Source of the DNA: an uncultured Gammaproteobacteria bacterium
GTDB lineage: Bacteria > Pseudomonadota > Gammaproteobacteria > Eutrophobiales > Eutrophobiaceae
Direction: 5' to 3'
Assembly: GCA_943788005.1 (NCBI GenBank)
Contig: CALSOP010000002.1
Location: 464,573-528,572, forward strand
Length of the DNA stretch: 64,000 nt
Position 1 is the first letter of the stretch. Each line of letters starts with the position of its first letter. The notes under the pieces are model-generated. The model did not search any database. It was not told where the DNA came from and was given only the letters and a program-made list of their open reading frames with translations. This document shows positions 30,691 to 41,710 of the stretch, piece after piece. Both the position numbers and the translations under genes were made by a program.

Positions 30691-32112
30691 TTAATGCAGT
30701 GATCCAGAACAATCTTGATAAAGCTGTTTTGAAATTGAACCAATATCACCAGCACCTAATGTCAAAAGCAGATCATTTTCTTTAACTACGCTTGTCAACA
30801 CATCTAGCACCTTATCTTTATCCTCGACAAAGATAGGCTCTGCTTGGCCTCTTAAACGAATAGCACGACATAATGAACGGCTATCTGCTCCAGCAATTGG
30901 CTCTTCACCAGCTGCATAAACATCCAGTATTAAAAGGCTATCTGCTTGTGAAAGTACCCGACTAAAATCTTCGAACAAATCACGCATACGTGTATATCTA
31001 TGCGGTTGGTAAACCACTACTAGTCGACGAGTAGACCAACCCGCCCTAATGGCTGCGAATGTAGCTTCAATCTCTGTAGGATGATGAGCATAGTCATCTA
31101 TAAAGGTAATATTGAGATCATTAATTTTGATCTCCCCATGCACATGACAACGACGAGATATACCCTGAAAATGGCATAGCGCATTAATAATATCTTGATC
31201 ACTAACACCTAATTCATGTGCAACAGCAATTGATGCCAGTGCATTTAATAGATTGTGTCTTCCTGGTAATTTGAGCTCAACTTCTAGCCAGTCTTTTTTA
31301 TCTTTACGTGAGACCTTAAACCAAGTTCTTTCATTTTCCTGACGTAATAATTCGGCGTTATAATCAGCTTCAAAATCAATTCCATAAGTTACAACAGGCT
31401 TGGTAACCTCAGGTAAAATTTTTCTAACTCCTTCATCATCAATACATAACACGGCTAAGCCGTAAAACGGTAACTGGTGTAAAAACTCAACAAAATTATG
31501 CCGCAAGTTTGCAAAGTCACCTGCATAAGTATCTAGGTGATCAGCATCAATATTTGTAATCACTGCAATAATTGGATAAAGATGTAAAAAAGAAGCATCG
31601 CTTTCATCTGCTTCAGCAACGATATACTTACCCGTCCCAAGACGCGCATGAGAACCTGAACTGTTTAATAAGCCACCAATGACATAGGTCGGGTCGAGCC
31701 CACCCTCTGCCAGCACACTGGCAACCAGGCTTGTCGTGGTTGTTTTTCCATGCGTACCGGCAATAGCAATACCTGGACTAAAGCGCATGAGCTCCGCTAA
31801 CATTTCTGCACGGCGTACAATCGGAATTCTGTTTTTACGTGCTGCACATATTTCTTCATTACTCTCATCAATAGCACTCGTTATAACAACGACATCCGTT
31901 TCTTTAATATTTTCTGCTGAATGCCCTATTGATATTTGTATACCCAGCGACTGAAGTCTTTGCGTAATGGCACTCTCTTTAATATCGGATCCGCTGACTT
32001 CATAACCAATATTTTTAAGCACCTCTGCTATACCACCCATACCAGCACCACCGATGCCAATAAAGTGGACGTGTTTCACTCGTCCCATTGCATGTGATTG
32101 CATATCAGCCAT
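30691..32112 (-). CDS. murC: UDP-N-acetylmuramate--L-alanine ligase MurC
   Basis: Adds L-Ala to UDP-MurNAc, the first of the Mur ligases. The N-terminal Rossmann motif [17 protein letters not shown] is followed by the ATP loop GTHGKTTTT and the conserved HPTEIEAT region. I choose ATG 32112 ([11 protein letters not shown]), which overlaps murG by eight bases; the frame is open to 32142. The product of about 473 residues is standard. Confidence 0.96.
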   Translation of the reverse strand: MADMQSHAMGRVKHVHFIGIGGAGMGGIAEVLKNIGYEVSGSDIKESAITQRLQSLGIQISIGHSAENIKETDVVVITSAIDESNEEICAARKNRIPIVRRAEMLAELMRFSPGIAIAGTHGKTTTTSLVASVLAEGGLDPTYVIGGLLNSSGSHARLGTGKYIVAEADESDASFLHLYPIIAVITNIDADHLDTYAGDFANLRHNFVEFLHQLPFYGLAVLCIDDEGVRKILPEVTKPVVTYGIDFEADYNAELLRQENERTWFKVSRKDKKDWLEVELKLPGRHNLLNALASIAVAHELGVSDQDIINALCHFQGISRRCHVHGEIKINDLNITFIDDYAHHPTEIEATFAAIRAGWSTRRLVVVYQPHRYTRMRDLFEDFSRVLSQADSLLILDVYAAGEEPIAGADSRSLCRAIRLRGQAEPIFVEDKDKVLDVLTSVVKENDLLLTLGAGDIGSISKQLYQDCSGSLH

Positions 32113-33190
32113 GAGCAGCCTCCATGCATAAACTCGCAACAAGTTTAGTCGCTTCTGGCTTAGCGAGTGACCGTGCTTTCATGGCCATATGCAATAAGTG
32201 TTCAGGCGCATTTATAAATTGTAATAACACCTCTTTTAATTTCTCAACTGAAAACTGGGTTTCTTGAATCAGGATTGCAGCGCCCTCGGCCGATAGATAA
32301 CTTGCATTCGCAGTCTGGTGATCATCGACGGCATATGGAAATGGGATGAGTATCGAAGCTACACCGCACGCTGCTATTTCGGCGATAGTCAATGCGCCTG
32401 CCCTACACACGACAATATCGGCCCATGCATAGGCTGCAGCCATATCGTCGATAAAGGCTGTCACATCAGCGTTGATTGCGCTGTCATTATAAGCAGTACT
32501 CATTACTGCATAATGTCTCTCTCCACACTGGTGTCTTACTCCAATCTTATATTCACTACTTAAGGCTAATAATGATTTTGGTATTACTTCATTTAATGCT
32601 TTTGCACCGAGACTACCACCAAGTACTAATACCTTTATTAACTTGGCATCATTATTCATATGTCGTTTTTCAGGTTCTGGTAAATTTGCAATCTCGTTGC
32701 GTACAGGATTACCCGTTACCGTCATTTTTGCAGACTCTTTAAACGCGCCAGGGAAAGCAGCCATAACAGAAACAGCGAATGGCGCTAACAATTTATTCGT
32801 CAGTCCAGCGATCGCATTTTGTTCATGAATCAACAATGGTATTCGCATCAACCATGCTGCAATACCTCCCGGTCCACTTGCAAAACCACCCATGCCTAAC
32901 ACAGCAACTGGACGTATTTTTATCATTATCGAGAGTGCTTGTACCAAAGCAATTAAAAGCATGATGGGCGAAAATAATAAACGGACTAAACCTTTACCTC
33001 TAACGCCAGCAACATTGATTTTTAGTAATGGATAACCATGATTAGGAACAACTTTCGTTTCTAGCCCTTTATCAGTACCTAACCAGAATAAATTAAAACC
33101 ATTTTCTTTAAGATGATCGGCGACAGCTAATGCTGGATAAATATGTCCACCTGTCCCACCTGCCATGATTAGTATATTTTTATCACGCAT
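32105..33190 (-). CDS. murG: Undecaprenyl-PP-MurNAc-pentapeptide GlcNAc transferase MurG
   Basis: Peripheral inner membrane glycosyltransferase (GT28) that converts lipid I to lipid II. The glycine-rich loop [15 protein letters not shown] near the N-terminus, the second loop [11 protein letters not shown] and the C-terminal [11 protein letters not shown] with [14 protein letters not shown] are diagnostic. I choose ATG 33190 ([12 protein letters not shown]), overlapping ftsW by eight bases; the frame is open to 33250 but the extra residues have no family match. About 361 residues. Confidence 0.97.
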   Translation of the reverse strand: MRDKNILIMAGGTGGHIYPALAVADHLKENGFNLFWLGTDKGLETKVVPNHGYPLLKINVAGVRGKGLVRLLFSPIMLLIALVQALSIMIKIRPVAVLGMGGFASGPGGIAAWLMRIPLLIHEQNAIAGLTNKLLAPFAVSVMAAFPGAFKESAKMTVTGNPVRNEIANLPEPEKRHMNNDAKLIKVLVLGGSLGAKALNEVIPKSLLALSSEYKIGVRHQCGERHYAVMSTAYNDSAINADVTAFIDDMAAAYAWADIVVCRAGALTIAEIAACGVASILIPFPYAVDDHQTANASYLSAEGAAILIQETQFSVEKLKEVLLQFINAPEHLLHMAMKARSLAKPEATKLVASLCMEAAHG

Positions 33191-34385
33191 AGGCTGGCAC
33201 CACATTAGTAATAATATTACGGGTGTCCTGACGGTTTTCATATTCAACACGTAAGAGAATACCCAGCAACATACAAAAGACGATCAAACTATTACCACCA
33301 TAGCTCATCATAGGTAGCGTCAATCCCTTGGTAGGCAAAACACCCATATTCACACCAATATTTATGTATGCCTGTATACCAATAATTAATCCAATACCAT
33401 AGGCAAAGTAAGCAGCAAAGTATTTCTCAACACGTTCAGCTATGTGCCCAATCACGAATGCACGCCAGACGATAAAGGAATATAAAAGAATCATCGTTAT
33501 ACTACCGAATAACCCTAGCTCTTCTGCCAAAACAGAAAAGACAAAATCAGTATGTGCTTCCGGCAAATAAAAGAGTTTTTGTACGCTACTTCCAAGACCT
33601 ACTCCAAACCAATCACCCCGACCAAATGCAATTAAGGCTTGTGTCAATTGGAAACCACTGTCATAAGGATCTTTCCATGGGTCGACAAAACTCATAAGTC
33701 GTTGCATTCGATAAGGCGATAGGACAGCCAAGGTAATCAATGCACTAACTGCGACTGATACCCACGCAAAAAAGCGCGTTAAAGGAACGCCGCCCATGAA
33801 CAACATTCCTAATGCGGTTCCAAATAAGACAACGCTAGCTCCGAAATCAGGTTCAAGTAATAACAAACCTGATATAAAGGTCAGCACACCAATCGGTATA
33901 ATAAAACCAGCGAAGTTAGTTTGTACCGTTTCACCATGCCGCACCATGTATCCGGCAAGATAGGCAATGACACAAAGTTTAACTGGCTCAGAGGCTTGTA
34001 ACGCAAATGGACCCAGTTGAACCCAACGCATACTACCATTAACTTCTTTACCAACACCGGGAATCAAAATCAGAGTCAATAGGAATATTGCTGTCATTAG
34101 CAAAGGCACGCTGAATATTTCCCAGAGACGCATCGGGATCTTCAAAATTATCATAGCAAGGAACAAACCAATTGTTGCAGCTATGCCCTGCCGCCAGAAA
34201 TAATGCAACGGGTCATTAAATTCCTTAGCAGAAATTGAAATAGAGGCAGATGCAACCATGACCAAACCAATACAAAGTATTAATAGAGAGATACCCATCA
34301 ACCAGAGATCATAGCCTGCTATTAATTTATTCTTCACATGATAGTGCGATGATAATGTTGCCTGTTGCTTATACCGTGCAGACAT
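33183..34385 (-). CDS. ftsW: Septal peptidoglycan glycosyltransferase FtsW
   Basis: SEDS-family polymerase that works with FtsI to make septal peptidoglycan. The 400-residue product has about ten membrane helices and SEDS motifs: GVGKEVNGSMRWVQLGPFALQASEPVKL, split here as GKEVNGSMRW and QASEPVKL, then EPDFGASVV, AHTDFVFSVLAEELG and PMMSYGGNSL near the C-terminus. The start overlaps the murD stop by one base. It is clearly of the FtsW type by cluster position between murD and murG. Confidence 0.97.
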   Translation of the reverse strand: MSARYKQQATLSSHYHVKNKLIAGYDLWLMGISLLILCIGLVMVASASISISAKEFNDPLHYFWRQGIAATIGLFLAMIILKIPMRLWEIFSVPLLMTAIFLLTLILIPGVGKEVNGSMRWVQLGPFALQASEPVKLCVIAYLAGYMVRHGETVQTNFAGFIIPIGVLTFISGLLLLEPDFGASVVLFGTALGMLFMGGVPLTRFFAWVSVAVSALITLAVLSPYRMQRLMSFVDPWKDPYDSGFQLTQALIAFGRGDWFGVGLGSSVQKLFYLPEAHTDFVFSVLAEELGLFGSITMILLYSFIVWRAFVIGHIAERVEKYFAAYFAYGIGLIIGIQAYINIGVNMGVLPTKGLTLPMMSYGGNSLIVFCMLLGILLRVEYENRQDTRNIITNVVPAYA

Positions 34386-35734
34386 TAATATGCCTCCAAT
34401 GTATTAACTGCAGCAACAAATGCATCGCCACGCTGTTGATAATTTTCATACATATCAAGACTTGCACAGGCCGGAGCAAGCAGAACTAGATCACCAGCCT
34501 CTGCCAAATTGCTTGCAGCGTTTACCGCTTCATTCATATCAACAACAAAATCGCACATGACTGTTGAGTCAATAACGTTTGCTACTTTTTTTGCATCAAC
34601 TCCCAATAACAAAACATGTTTCACATATTTTTTTATAATCGGACCAAGGCTGGATAAATCTGCACCTTTACTATCGCCACCAGCAATTAGAATAATCTTA
34701 CCAAGATCACAAAGACCTTTAATTGATGCGATACACGCACCTACATTTGTCGCTTTTGAATCGTTAAACCAGTTAATCTTATTGATTGTTGCGACTCGCT
34801 GGCACCTATGTTCAAGGCCAGAAAATCTTTTTAAAGTTTCAGCCATTGCAGAAAATGGCACATTGATAGTACTTGCTAATGCAATTGCTGCCAGAGCATT
34901 GGCTACATTATGTTCACCCTTTATTCCAAGCTCATCTTGCTTAATTATTTTTTTATTGCCCTGACATAACCAGATGCCATCATTATCTTTAATTAAACCA
35001 AAGTTGTGTCCCTCTGGTTTGCCCAGAGTAAAATAAATCGTTTGTCTTGATGCGTCTTCCATTGCTTTAACTACATCATCATCCTTATTTATAACCATCA
35101 ATCCATTACCTAAATAGATCTTTTTCTTTGCATTAGCGTATTCATCTGAATTCGCATAACGATCCATATGATCAGGTGAGATATTTAATATCACACTTGC
35201 ATGTGCACTTAAGGAAAAAGTTGTCTCCAGTTGAAAGCTGGATAACTCAAGTACATATACATCTGGGACATCTTCATTTAATAATTCAAGTGCTGGTGTA
35301 CCGAGGTTTCCACCGACACATGTTTTTAGTCCAGCCTGCTGTGTCATTTCCGCAACTAGGGTTGTAACAGTGCTCTTTCCATTAGAACCAGATACCGCAA
35401 TTATTGGCGCCTTAACTTGTTGGCAAAATAATTCAATGTCACCAATAACAGGAATACCATTTGCTATCGCCCGTTTAACAGCGTCGTTATTCAACGAGAC
35501 CCCAGGGCTCAGAATTATTTGATCTGATGACAACAGGATTTCTGTGCTAATTTCCCCAAGGAAAACTGATACTGATGTAAACTCAGTCTCTAAGGTCGAA
35601 AGCCCTGGTGGATTTATACGACTGTCAGTAACAGCAATATCCAAACCTCTACTTAACAGATAACGCACACACGAGAGCCCGGTCTTACCAAGACCAACAA
35701 TAACCACATCGAAATGTTGTTTAGTGTCGTTCAT
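34385..35734 (-). CDS. murD: UDP-N-acetylmuramoylalanine--D-glutamate ligase MurD
   Basis: Adds D-Glu to UDP-MurNAc-L-Ala. The protein has the N-terminal Rossmann motif VVIVGLGKTGLSCVRYL, the ATP loop VSGSNGKSTVTTLVAE, and the C-terminal NWFNDSKATNVGA and GGDSKGADLS segments. ATG 35734 (MNDTKQHFD) gives 449 residues and fits the family; the frame is open to 35764. It lies just after mraY and overlaps ftsW by one base. Confidence 0.96.
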   Translation of the reverse strand: MNDTKQHFDVVIVGLGKTGLSCVRYLLSRGLDIAVTDSRINPPGLSTLETEFTSVSVFLGEISTEILLSSDQIILSPGVSLNNDAVKRAIANGIPVIGDIELFCQQVKAPIIAVSGSNGKSTVTTLVAEMTQQAGLKTCVGGNLGTPALELLNEDVPDVYVLELSSFQLETTFSLSAHASVILNISPDHMDRYANSDEYANAKKKIYLGNGLMVINKDDDVVKAMEDASRQTIYFTLGKPEGHNFGLIKDNDGIWLCQGNKKIIKQDELGIKGEHNVANALAAIALASTINVPFSAMAETLKRFSGLEHRCQRVATINKINWFNDSKATNVGACIASIKGLCDLGKIILIAGGDSKGADLSSLGPIIKKYVKHVLLLGVDAKKVANVIDSTVMCDFVVDMNEAVNAASNLAEAGDLVLLAPACASLDMYENYQQRGDAFVAAVNTLEAY

Positions 35735-35774
35735 CGTTATCTTTTTTTCTGTAGCACAAAGCAAGTGGCATTCC

Positions 35775-36857
35775 TCATCGTATCTTCAGGCTAGCAAGGC
35801 CAATCAAGACCAGGATGACGGTAATAATCCAGAACCGAACAATCACTCTGGGTTCTGGCCACCCTTTTAGCTCATAGTGATGATGCAAAGGAGCCATTCT
35901 AAAAATTCTCTTACCGGTTAACTTATAAGAACCGACTTGCAAAATGACCGATACCGTTTCCATAACAAAGACACCGCCCATTATGAATAGCGCTAATTCT
36001 TGTCGTGTGACTACGGCAACCACACCTAACGCTGCGCCTAACGCCAAGGCGCCTATGTCTCCCATAAAGACCTGTGCGGGATAAGTGTTAAACCAAAGGA
36101 AACCTAGTCCCGAACCAACTATGGCTGCGCAAAATACTGCGACCTCACCTACGCCAGGAATATATGGAATGCCAAGGTATTTAGAAAAGCCGGCATGTCC
36201 AGTGGCATATGCAAAGATAGCCAGTGCACCAGCGACCATAACGGTAGGTAGAATGGCTAAGCCATCTAAACCATCTGTGAGATTAACCGCATTACTCGAA
36301 CCGACGATAACAAAGTAGGCAAGCACGACATATAACCAACCCAGATCAAAAGTAAAGGCCTTTACAAACGGCACAATTAATTGCGTTTCAACGGGGAGAA
36401 CGGCCGTTTGAAAAAGATAAACCGCTGCGCAAATACCAACTACAGATTGTGCGGTGTATTTATATTTTGCTCGCAGCCCTTTTGGATTGTTATAAATAAC
36501 TTTTTTATAGTCATCAATTAAACCAATAACACCAAACAACAAGGTAACTATTAAGACAACTAATACATAACGGTTAGTTAAATCCGCCCAGCATAGAGTA
36601 CTAAAGGTAATTGAAATCAGAATTAATAAACCACCCATAGTAGGTGTACCAGATTTTTCAAGATGAGTTTCGGGACCATCGTCTCTGATACTTTGACCAA
36701 TCTGTTTATTAGTTAAATGACGTATTAAATACGGACCAAATATAAAAGAGACAAATAATGACGTTAGCACACCGAGAATAGTTCTTAGTGTCAAATAACG
36801 AAATACATTAAACCCGCTATCAAACTGTGCCAGATATTCTGTCAACCAGAGCAACAT
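35775..36857 (-). CDS. mraY: Phospho-MurNAc-pentapeptide translocase MraY
   Basis: Integral membrane enzyme that links phospho-MurNAc-pentapeptide to undecaprenyl phosphate, forming lipid I. The 360-residue product has about ten helices and the family motifs SGTPTMGG, the Mg-binding [19 protein letters not shown] and the cytoplasmic [12 protein letters not shown]. Length equals that of E. coli MraY. Its start overlaps the murF stop by one base. Confidence 0.98.
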   Translation of the reverse strand: MLLWLTEYLAQFDSGFNVFRYLTLRTILGVLTSLFVSFIFGPYLIRHLTNKQIGQSIRDDGPETHLEKSGTPTMGGLLILISITFSTLCWADLTNRYVLVVLIVTLLFGVIGLIDDYKKVIYNNPKGLRAKYKYTAQSVVGICAAVYLFQTAVLPVETQLIVPFVKAFTFDLGWLYVVLAYFVIVGSSNAVNLTDGLDGLAILPTVMVAGALAIFAYATGHAGFSKYLGIPYIPGVGEVAVFCAAIVGSGLGFLWFNTYPAQVFMGDIGALALGAALGVVAVVTRQELALFIMGGVFVMETVSVILQVGSYKLTGKRIFRMAPLHHHYELKGWPEPRVIVRFWIITVILVLIGLASLKIR

Positions 36858-38215
36858 TAGAACTGCTCCTCCGTCAAAGTACTTACAACACGTTCCATCT
36901 GCATAGATCGAGAACCTTTAACTAGGATCGTTGTATCTTTGCTTAACAACTCTAATAGCGACTTATTCAGAGCTTCATAAGACTCAAAATGTAATGCGCC
37001 ATCACCATAAGCCTGCATTGCATTTATACTCAAATCACCAATAGTGAATAGACGGTCTATTCCTGCTTGTTTCGCCGCTATACCAGCATCATGGTGAAAC
37101 TCAATTGCCTTATCGCCTAATTCACCCATATCTCCCAACACCAAATAGCGCATTCCTTCATAACTGCTCAGGACTTTTAATGCTGCCTCTAATGAAGTTG
37201 GATTTGCGTTATACGTGTCATCAATAACTCGTGCGCCATGCATTCCTGGCTTGGTCTGTAAACGTCCTTTTACTGGCATCATTTTTTCAAACCCGGTTTT
37301 AATTGACTGCAAAGACACACCCAAACTTAAGCAACATGCCGCAGCAGCTAATGCATTCATAACATTATGTGTGCCGGAGAGGGGTAAATTTATTGTGATT
37401 GCGCCAACTGAACAAACTAATTCAAAATCAGTAGAGCCAGATTGATTAGCTATCTGAATATTTTTTGCTGTAACATCTGCGTTCGTAGATTCAATTCCAA
37501 AACTTAGCTGATTTAGCAATTTGCATTGCTCAGTCCAAAATTCTGCATAGGCATCATCGGCATTAATAATTGCCGTACCGGAAGATTGCAAACCTGAGTA
37601 GATTTCTGCTTTCGCTTTTGCGACACCATCTATATCACCAAACCCTTCTAGATGTGCTGGTGCGCATTGTGTGATCACCGCGACATTTGGTCGAGCTATG
37701 GCGCTTAACCACTCAATTTCCCCAAGGTGATTTGCACCCATTTCTATCACTGCATATTGATGCTTTTCGTCAAGCCCAAATAACGTCAAAGGCACACCAA
37801 TATCATTATTCAGATTGCCGGATGTTGCATGCACATCCGATAATTCAGATAAGATACTGCTGACCATTTCTTTTACTGTCGTCTTGCCATTACTGCCGGT
37901 TATTGCAACGATAGGAATAGGCATTTCCTCACGCCAAGCTCTTGCTAACAAGCCCATCGCTTTTCTCGTATCTCCTACTTTCAGTAAAGGCTTCTCATGA
38001 TTTATTTCACGTTCAAGCAATAAGGCAGTGGCACCTTTCTCTTCTGCCATAGACACATAGTCATGACCATCAAAATTTTCACCGTTTATGGCGATGAATA
38101 AATTTCCTTTCTCAATAGTTCGACTATCAATGCTACAACCGGAAAACATAATATCTTCGCCATCATATTTTGACTCAATAGCTTTAGCTGCTTTAGAAAG
38201 TGACATGCTAATCAT
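36857..38215 (-). CDS. murF: UDP-MurNAc-tripeptide--D-alanyl-D-alanine ligase MurF
   Basis: Adds D-Ala-D-Ala to complete the pentapeptide precursor. The 452-residue protein has the N-terminal substrate domain ([23 protein letters not shown], here recognised as [11 protein letters not shown]), the ATP loop [13 protein letters not shown], the central [10 protein letters not shown] and the C-terminal [15 protein letters not shown]. It is coupled to murE by a four-base overlap and to mraY by a one-base overlap. Confidence 0.97.
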   Translation of the reverse strand: MISMSLSKAAKAIESKYDGEDIMFSGCSIDSRTIEKGNLFIAINGENFDGHDYVSMAEEKGATALLLEREINHEKPLLKVGDTRKAMGLLARAWREEMPIPIVAITGSNGKTTVKEMVSSILSELSDVHATSGNLNNDIGVPLTLFGLDEKHQYAVIEMGANHLGEIEWLSAIARPNVAVITQCAPAHLEGFGDIDGVAKAKAEIYSGLQSSGTAIINADDAYAEFWTEQCKLLNQLSFGIESTNADVTAKNIQIANQSGSTDFELVCSVGAITINLPLSGTHNVMNALAAAACCLSLGVSLQSIKTGFEKMMPVKGRLQTKPGMHGARVIDDTYNANPTSLEAALKVLSSYEGMRYLVLGDMGELGDKAIEFHHDAGIAAKQAGIDRLFTIGDLSINAMQAYGDGALHFESYEALNKSLLELLSKDTTILVKGSRSMQMERVVSTLTEEQF

Positions 38216-39717
38216 GGATCTATTTCCGTCAAACGCCGAGCTAATTCACGATCACTGAAAGGTAATAAAGACTCACCAATCTGTTGTGTCGTTTCGTGAC
38301 CTTTCCCTGCAATCAAAATCACATCGTTTTTATTTGCATTTAAAAACGTATTGGTAATCGCATCTGAACGATCATATTTAATAATAACGCTGGACTTGTC
38401 TTTTATACCTTCAAGAATATTCTCGACAATCTGTTCTGGTGCCTCTGTCCTTGGGTTATCGTTGGTAAGAACGATCTGATCCGATAACCGTTCAGAAATG
38501 GCCCCCATTTGTGAGCGTTTTCCTGCATCACGATCGCCGCCACAACCGAAGACACAATATAATTTTCCTGAACAATATGATCTCAGTGCTGTTAACGCCT
38601 TTTCAAGTGCATCTGGTGTATGCGCGTAATCAATAACAAGTAATGATTTTTCCTCTGCAGAAAAATATTCCATTCTGCCGGGAATACCTGTAAAGCCTGA
38701 CAAAGTTTCAGCTATTTTTTCTATATCGAAGCCAGACACACAGAGTGTTGCAAAAGCAGCAAGAATATTATCGACATTAAACTCACCTAATAAACTTGTC
38801 TGTACAATTACTTGTCCCCAGGAACTGTCTATTGATATTGTTAAATTTAGATTATTAGTCTCGATCTTTTTGCAATAGACAAAAGAAACATCTTTCTTGC
38901 TCAGCTCAGAGAGATTTTGTTTCGTCGAATAAACAACGGTGTTCAATGTTGAAGGCAATGACTCGATGAGTTGAGCACCATAGCTATCATCAATATTAAC
39001 GATGGCATATTTAAGTTCTGGTGATTCAAACAATCGAAATTTTGCTTTGGCGTAGTCTTCAATTGTTTTATGGTAATCGAGATGATCACGTGTCAAATTT
39101 GTAAACACAGCAATATCAAATTCTGCCCCTGCGACTCTACCCTGATCGAGTGCATGCGATGATACTTCCATCGCAACATAATCAACGTGATCTTTCCAAC
39201 TAGAAAATAACGACTGTAACTTAACAGGATCAGGTGTCGTTGAAGTACTGTCTTCTAACTGGCTAATCTGTCCATAACCTAAGGTTCCTATAACAGCACT
39301 TTGCTTACCGAGCACGTATAAGGCATAGGCAATCATATAAGAGACAGTGGTCTTTCCATTAGTGCCAGTAACACCGATTAATTGAATCGCCTTTGATGGT
39401 TCATCATAAAATCGGCTAATAATGAAACCAGCCTGTTTACGTAAGTCTGGTACTTTAAATATTTTTATAGAACTAGGCTTAACATTAATTGCTTCATCAT
39501 CAACTGCAATTGCAATTGCGCCTGATTGAATCGCATCTTCAATGTAATCAATACCGTTAGCTTTAGAACCTTTGTAAGCCAGAAACAAGTCACCTGATTT
39601 CACTTGTCTACTATCTATTGCAACACCGGTAACATTAAGAGATGCATTAGCTAGTGTTGGATCACTAAAAAGTTCGCCAAGTGATTTTGAATAGTTCATA
39701 TTTTCAACCGTCATCAT
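38212..39717 (-). CDS. murE: UDP-MurNAc-L-Ala-D-Glu--meso-diaminopimelate ligase MurE
   Basis: Adds the third peptide residue. The 501-residue protein has DSRQVKSGDLFLAYKG, the ATP loop GVTGTNGKTTVSYMIA, the central MEVSSHALDQGR and the DNPRTEAP motif near the C-terminus. DNPR marks a diaminopimelate-adding rather than lysine-adding enzyme, as expected for a Gram-negative. It overlaps ftsI by one base. Confidence 0.97.
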   Translation of the reverse strand: MMTVENMNYSKSLGELFSDPTLANASLNVTGVAIDSRQVKSGDLFLAYKGSKANGIDYIEDAIQSGAIAIAVDDEAINVKPSSIKIFKVPDLRKQAGFIISRFYDEPSKAIQLIGVTGTNGKTTVSYMIAYALYVLGKQSAVIGTLGYGQISQLEDSTSTTPDPVKLQSLFSSWKDHVDYVAMEVSSHALDQGRVAGAEFDIAVFTNLTRDHLDYHKTIEDYAKAKFRLFESPELKYAIVNIDDSYGAQLIESLPSTLNTVVYSTKQNLSELSKKDVSFVYCKKIETNNLNLTISIDSSWGQVIVQTSLLGEFNVDNILAAFATLCVSGFDIEKIAETLSGFTGIPGRMEYFSAEEKSLLVIDYAHTPDALEKALTALRSYCSGKLYCVFGCGGDRDAGKRSQMGAISERLSDQIVLTNDNPRTEAPEQIVENILEGIKDKSSVIIKYDRSDAITNTFLNANKNDVILIAGKGHETTQQIGESLLPFSDRELARRLTEIDP

Positions 39718-41450
39718 CAGTCAAACCCTTGCAGTTGCTCGGGTTTCTGGCGATGCGCCATGATGGGGCTGGTAAACGCAGGTAAATCATCAGGCGGAAT
39801 ATTGAGTATACGAAATGTACCTTCCATGACCCTTGAAAAAACAGGTGCCGCAACAACGCCACCGTAGTGATCATCTCCATTGGGTTCATCGATCAAAACA
39901 ACCATAGCGAAACGTGGTTCACTTGCAGGTGCAATTCCTGCAAAGATAGAAAGATAACGATCATCAGAATAACCACCACGGATAGACTTATGTACCGTTC
40001 CAGTCTTTCCAATAACACGATAGCCCTTGATTGCAGCACGTTTACCGGTGCCGCTCGCAGAGACAACTGTCTCTAACATCTTCCTCACCTGTCGTGTAAT
40101 ATTTTCTGGCATCACACGCTTGCCCGAAACAGAACCTTTAACCTTTATAAATGAAACCGGCAACATGACGCCACCCGTTGCTAAAACAGAATAGGCATGG
40201 GCAAGTTGTAAGGGTGTTACCGAAAGACCATAACCAAATGACAAGGTTGCCATTTCAATTTCTGACCACGTATTATACGGATTCAAACTACCTGATGACT
40301 CTCCTGGAAAACCACTACCAGTAGACTGACCAAAACCAAACCTGCTCAAAGCATCCCAATATTGTTCTGGCTCCAAAGATAAAGCGATCTTACTGGCGCC
40401 AACATTGCTTGATTTCGTTATGACCGTTGATACATCAATCTTTCCATAATTACGCATATCCCTAACCGTATATTCACCGACTTTATAATATCCGGGGGAG
40501 GTATTGATTGATGAATGCGGTTTGTAATTTCCGGATTCTAATCCAGCAGCAATTGTAAACGGTTTCATTGTAGAACCTGGCTCAAAGACATCCGTCACAG
40601 CACGGTTTCGAAAATACTGGCTCTTTAAGCCTTTTCTGTTATTAGGGTTATACGATGGCTGTCCAACCATCGCCATGATCTCACCAGTTCTAATATCCAG
40701 CATAACCAGTGATCCGCCTTTTGCTCGATGATATTTAACGGCCGCTGCTAATTCTCGATAGGCTAGATATTGCACTCGTCGATCAATACTTAATTCGAGC
40801 TGTTTACCCGGCACCGAAGGCTCAATACTTTCTATGTTTTGAACAACTCTATTTAATCGATCTTTTAATACGCGCTTCTTACCCGGTTTACCCGTCAGCC
40901 AATTATCATAGGCTAACTCCAGACCCTCCTGCCCCTTATCATCTATATTGGTAAACCCAATAAAATGAGAAGTTACTTCAGCAGCAGGATAGTAACGCTT
41001 ATATTCACGTTCGGTTGAAACACCCTTCATACCTAATTGTTTAACTTTTTTAACTAAATCAGGGTTGGCATGACGCTTTAAATAAACAAACTCCCGACTC
41101 ATACGATCACGCAGAACATCGTGCAAATCAGTTACAGTCATGCCCATGACTTCAGCCAAATCAGGTAAAAGTTCTACATTTTCAAAAACTTTTCTTGGTG
41201 TAACCCAGATCGAATCAACAGGCGTACTCATAGCCAACTGTTCACCATTTCGATCCGTTATCACACCACGGTGTGCCGGAATCTCGACCACACGAATTGA
41301 TCGCGCATCACCATGATCTTTAAGAAAATCATTATTTAAAAGTTGCAAATAAATTGCGCGCGATGAAAGAACAACCATGCCACAGAGAAATAAACTGAGG
41401 ATGAGCCAGCGACGTTTGGGATATTGTGCTTGTATGGTACGTATTTTCAT
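39717..41450 (-). CDS. ftsI: Septal peptidoglycan transpeptidase FtsI (PBP3)
   Basis: Class B penicillin-binding protein that cross-links septal peptidoglycan; beta-lactam target. One N-terminal membrane helix (about 15-36), a pedestal domain (RGVITDRNGEQLAMS) and the transpeptidase domain with the active-site S293-T-M-K296, the SSN triad (TKSSNVGASKI) and KTGT (IGKTGTVHKS). The 577 residues are close to the E. coli length. It overlaps ftsL by four bases and murE by one. Confidence 0.98.
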   Translation of the reverse strand: MKIRTIQAQYPKRRWLILSLFLCGMVVLSSRAIYLQLLNNDFLKDHGDARSIRVVEIPAHRGVITDRNGEQLAMSTPVDSIWVTPRKVFENVELLPDLAEVMGMTVTDLHDVLRDRMSREFVYLKRHANPDLVKKVKQLGMKGVSTEREYKRYYPAAEVTSHFIGFTNIDDKGQEGLELAYDNWLTGKPGKKRVLKDRLNRVVQNIESIEPSVPGKQLELSIDRRVQYLAYRELAAAVKYHRAKGGSLVMLDIRTGEIMAMVGQPSYNPNNRKGLKSQYFRNRAVTDVFEPGSTMKPFTIAAGLESGNYKPHSSINTSPGYYKVGEYTVRDMRNYGKIDVSTVITKSSNVGASKIALSLEPEQYWDALSRFGFGQSTGSGFPGESSGSLNPYNTWSEIEMATLSFGYGLSVTPLQLAHAYSVLATGGVMLPVSFIKVKGSVSGKRVMPENITRQVRKMLETVVSASGTGKRAAIKGYRVIGKTGTVHKSIRGGYSDDRYLSIFAGIAPASEPRFAMVVLIDEPNGDDHYGGVVAAPVFSRVMEGTFRILNIPPDDLPAFTSPIMAHRQKPEQLQGFD

Positions 41451-41710
41451 TTCGCTAATAAAACCACTGAGCTTCGTTCAGGCATTTTCATACTGAGTTT
41501 GGTACGGGCAAATGTTTCAATTCTGTCATTTATTGCCCAGGTACTTTGCTCAAGTTGTAACTTGCCCCATTCTTCATTTAATTGATCACGCGTTCGTTCA
41601 AGTGCTTGCAACTCAACAAACAATCGGCGTGTCTCATGACGTGCGATGACGACTTGCAAAGCAGATAGAAAAATTACGATATAAAATCCATACTGTAATA
41701 AAACTTTCAT
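41447..41710 (-). CDS. ftsL: Cell division protein FtsL
   Basis: Small bitopic divisome protein that forms a complex with FtsB and FtsQ and activates FtsWI. The 87-residue product has one membrane helix at about 4-22 and a heptad-like coiled coil (ETRRLFVELQALERTRDQL), followed by the typical ERSSVVLL-like end. Sequence similarity in this family is low, but size, topology and position between rsmH and ftsI make the call firm. It overlaps both neighbours by four bases. Confidence 0.93.
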   Translation of the reverse strand: MKVLLQYGFYIVIFLSALQVVIARHETRRLFVELQALERTRDQLNEEWGKLQLEQSTWAINDRIETFARTKLSMKMPERSSVVLLAK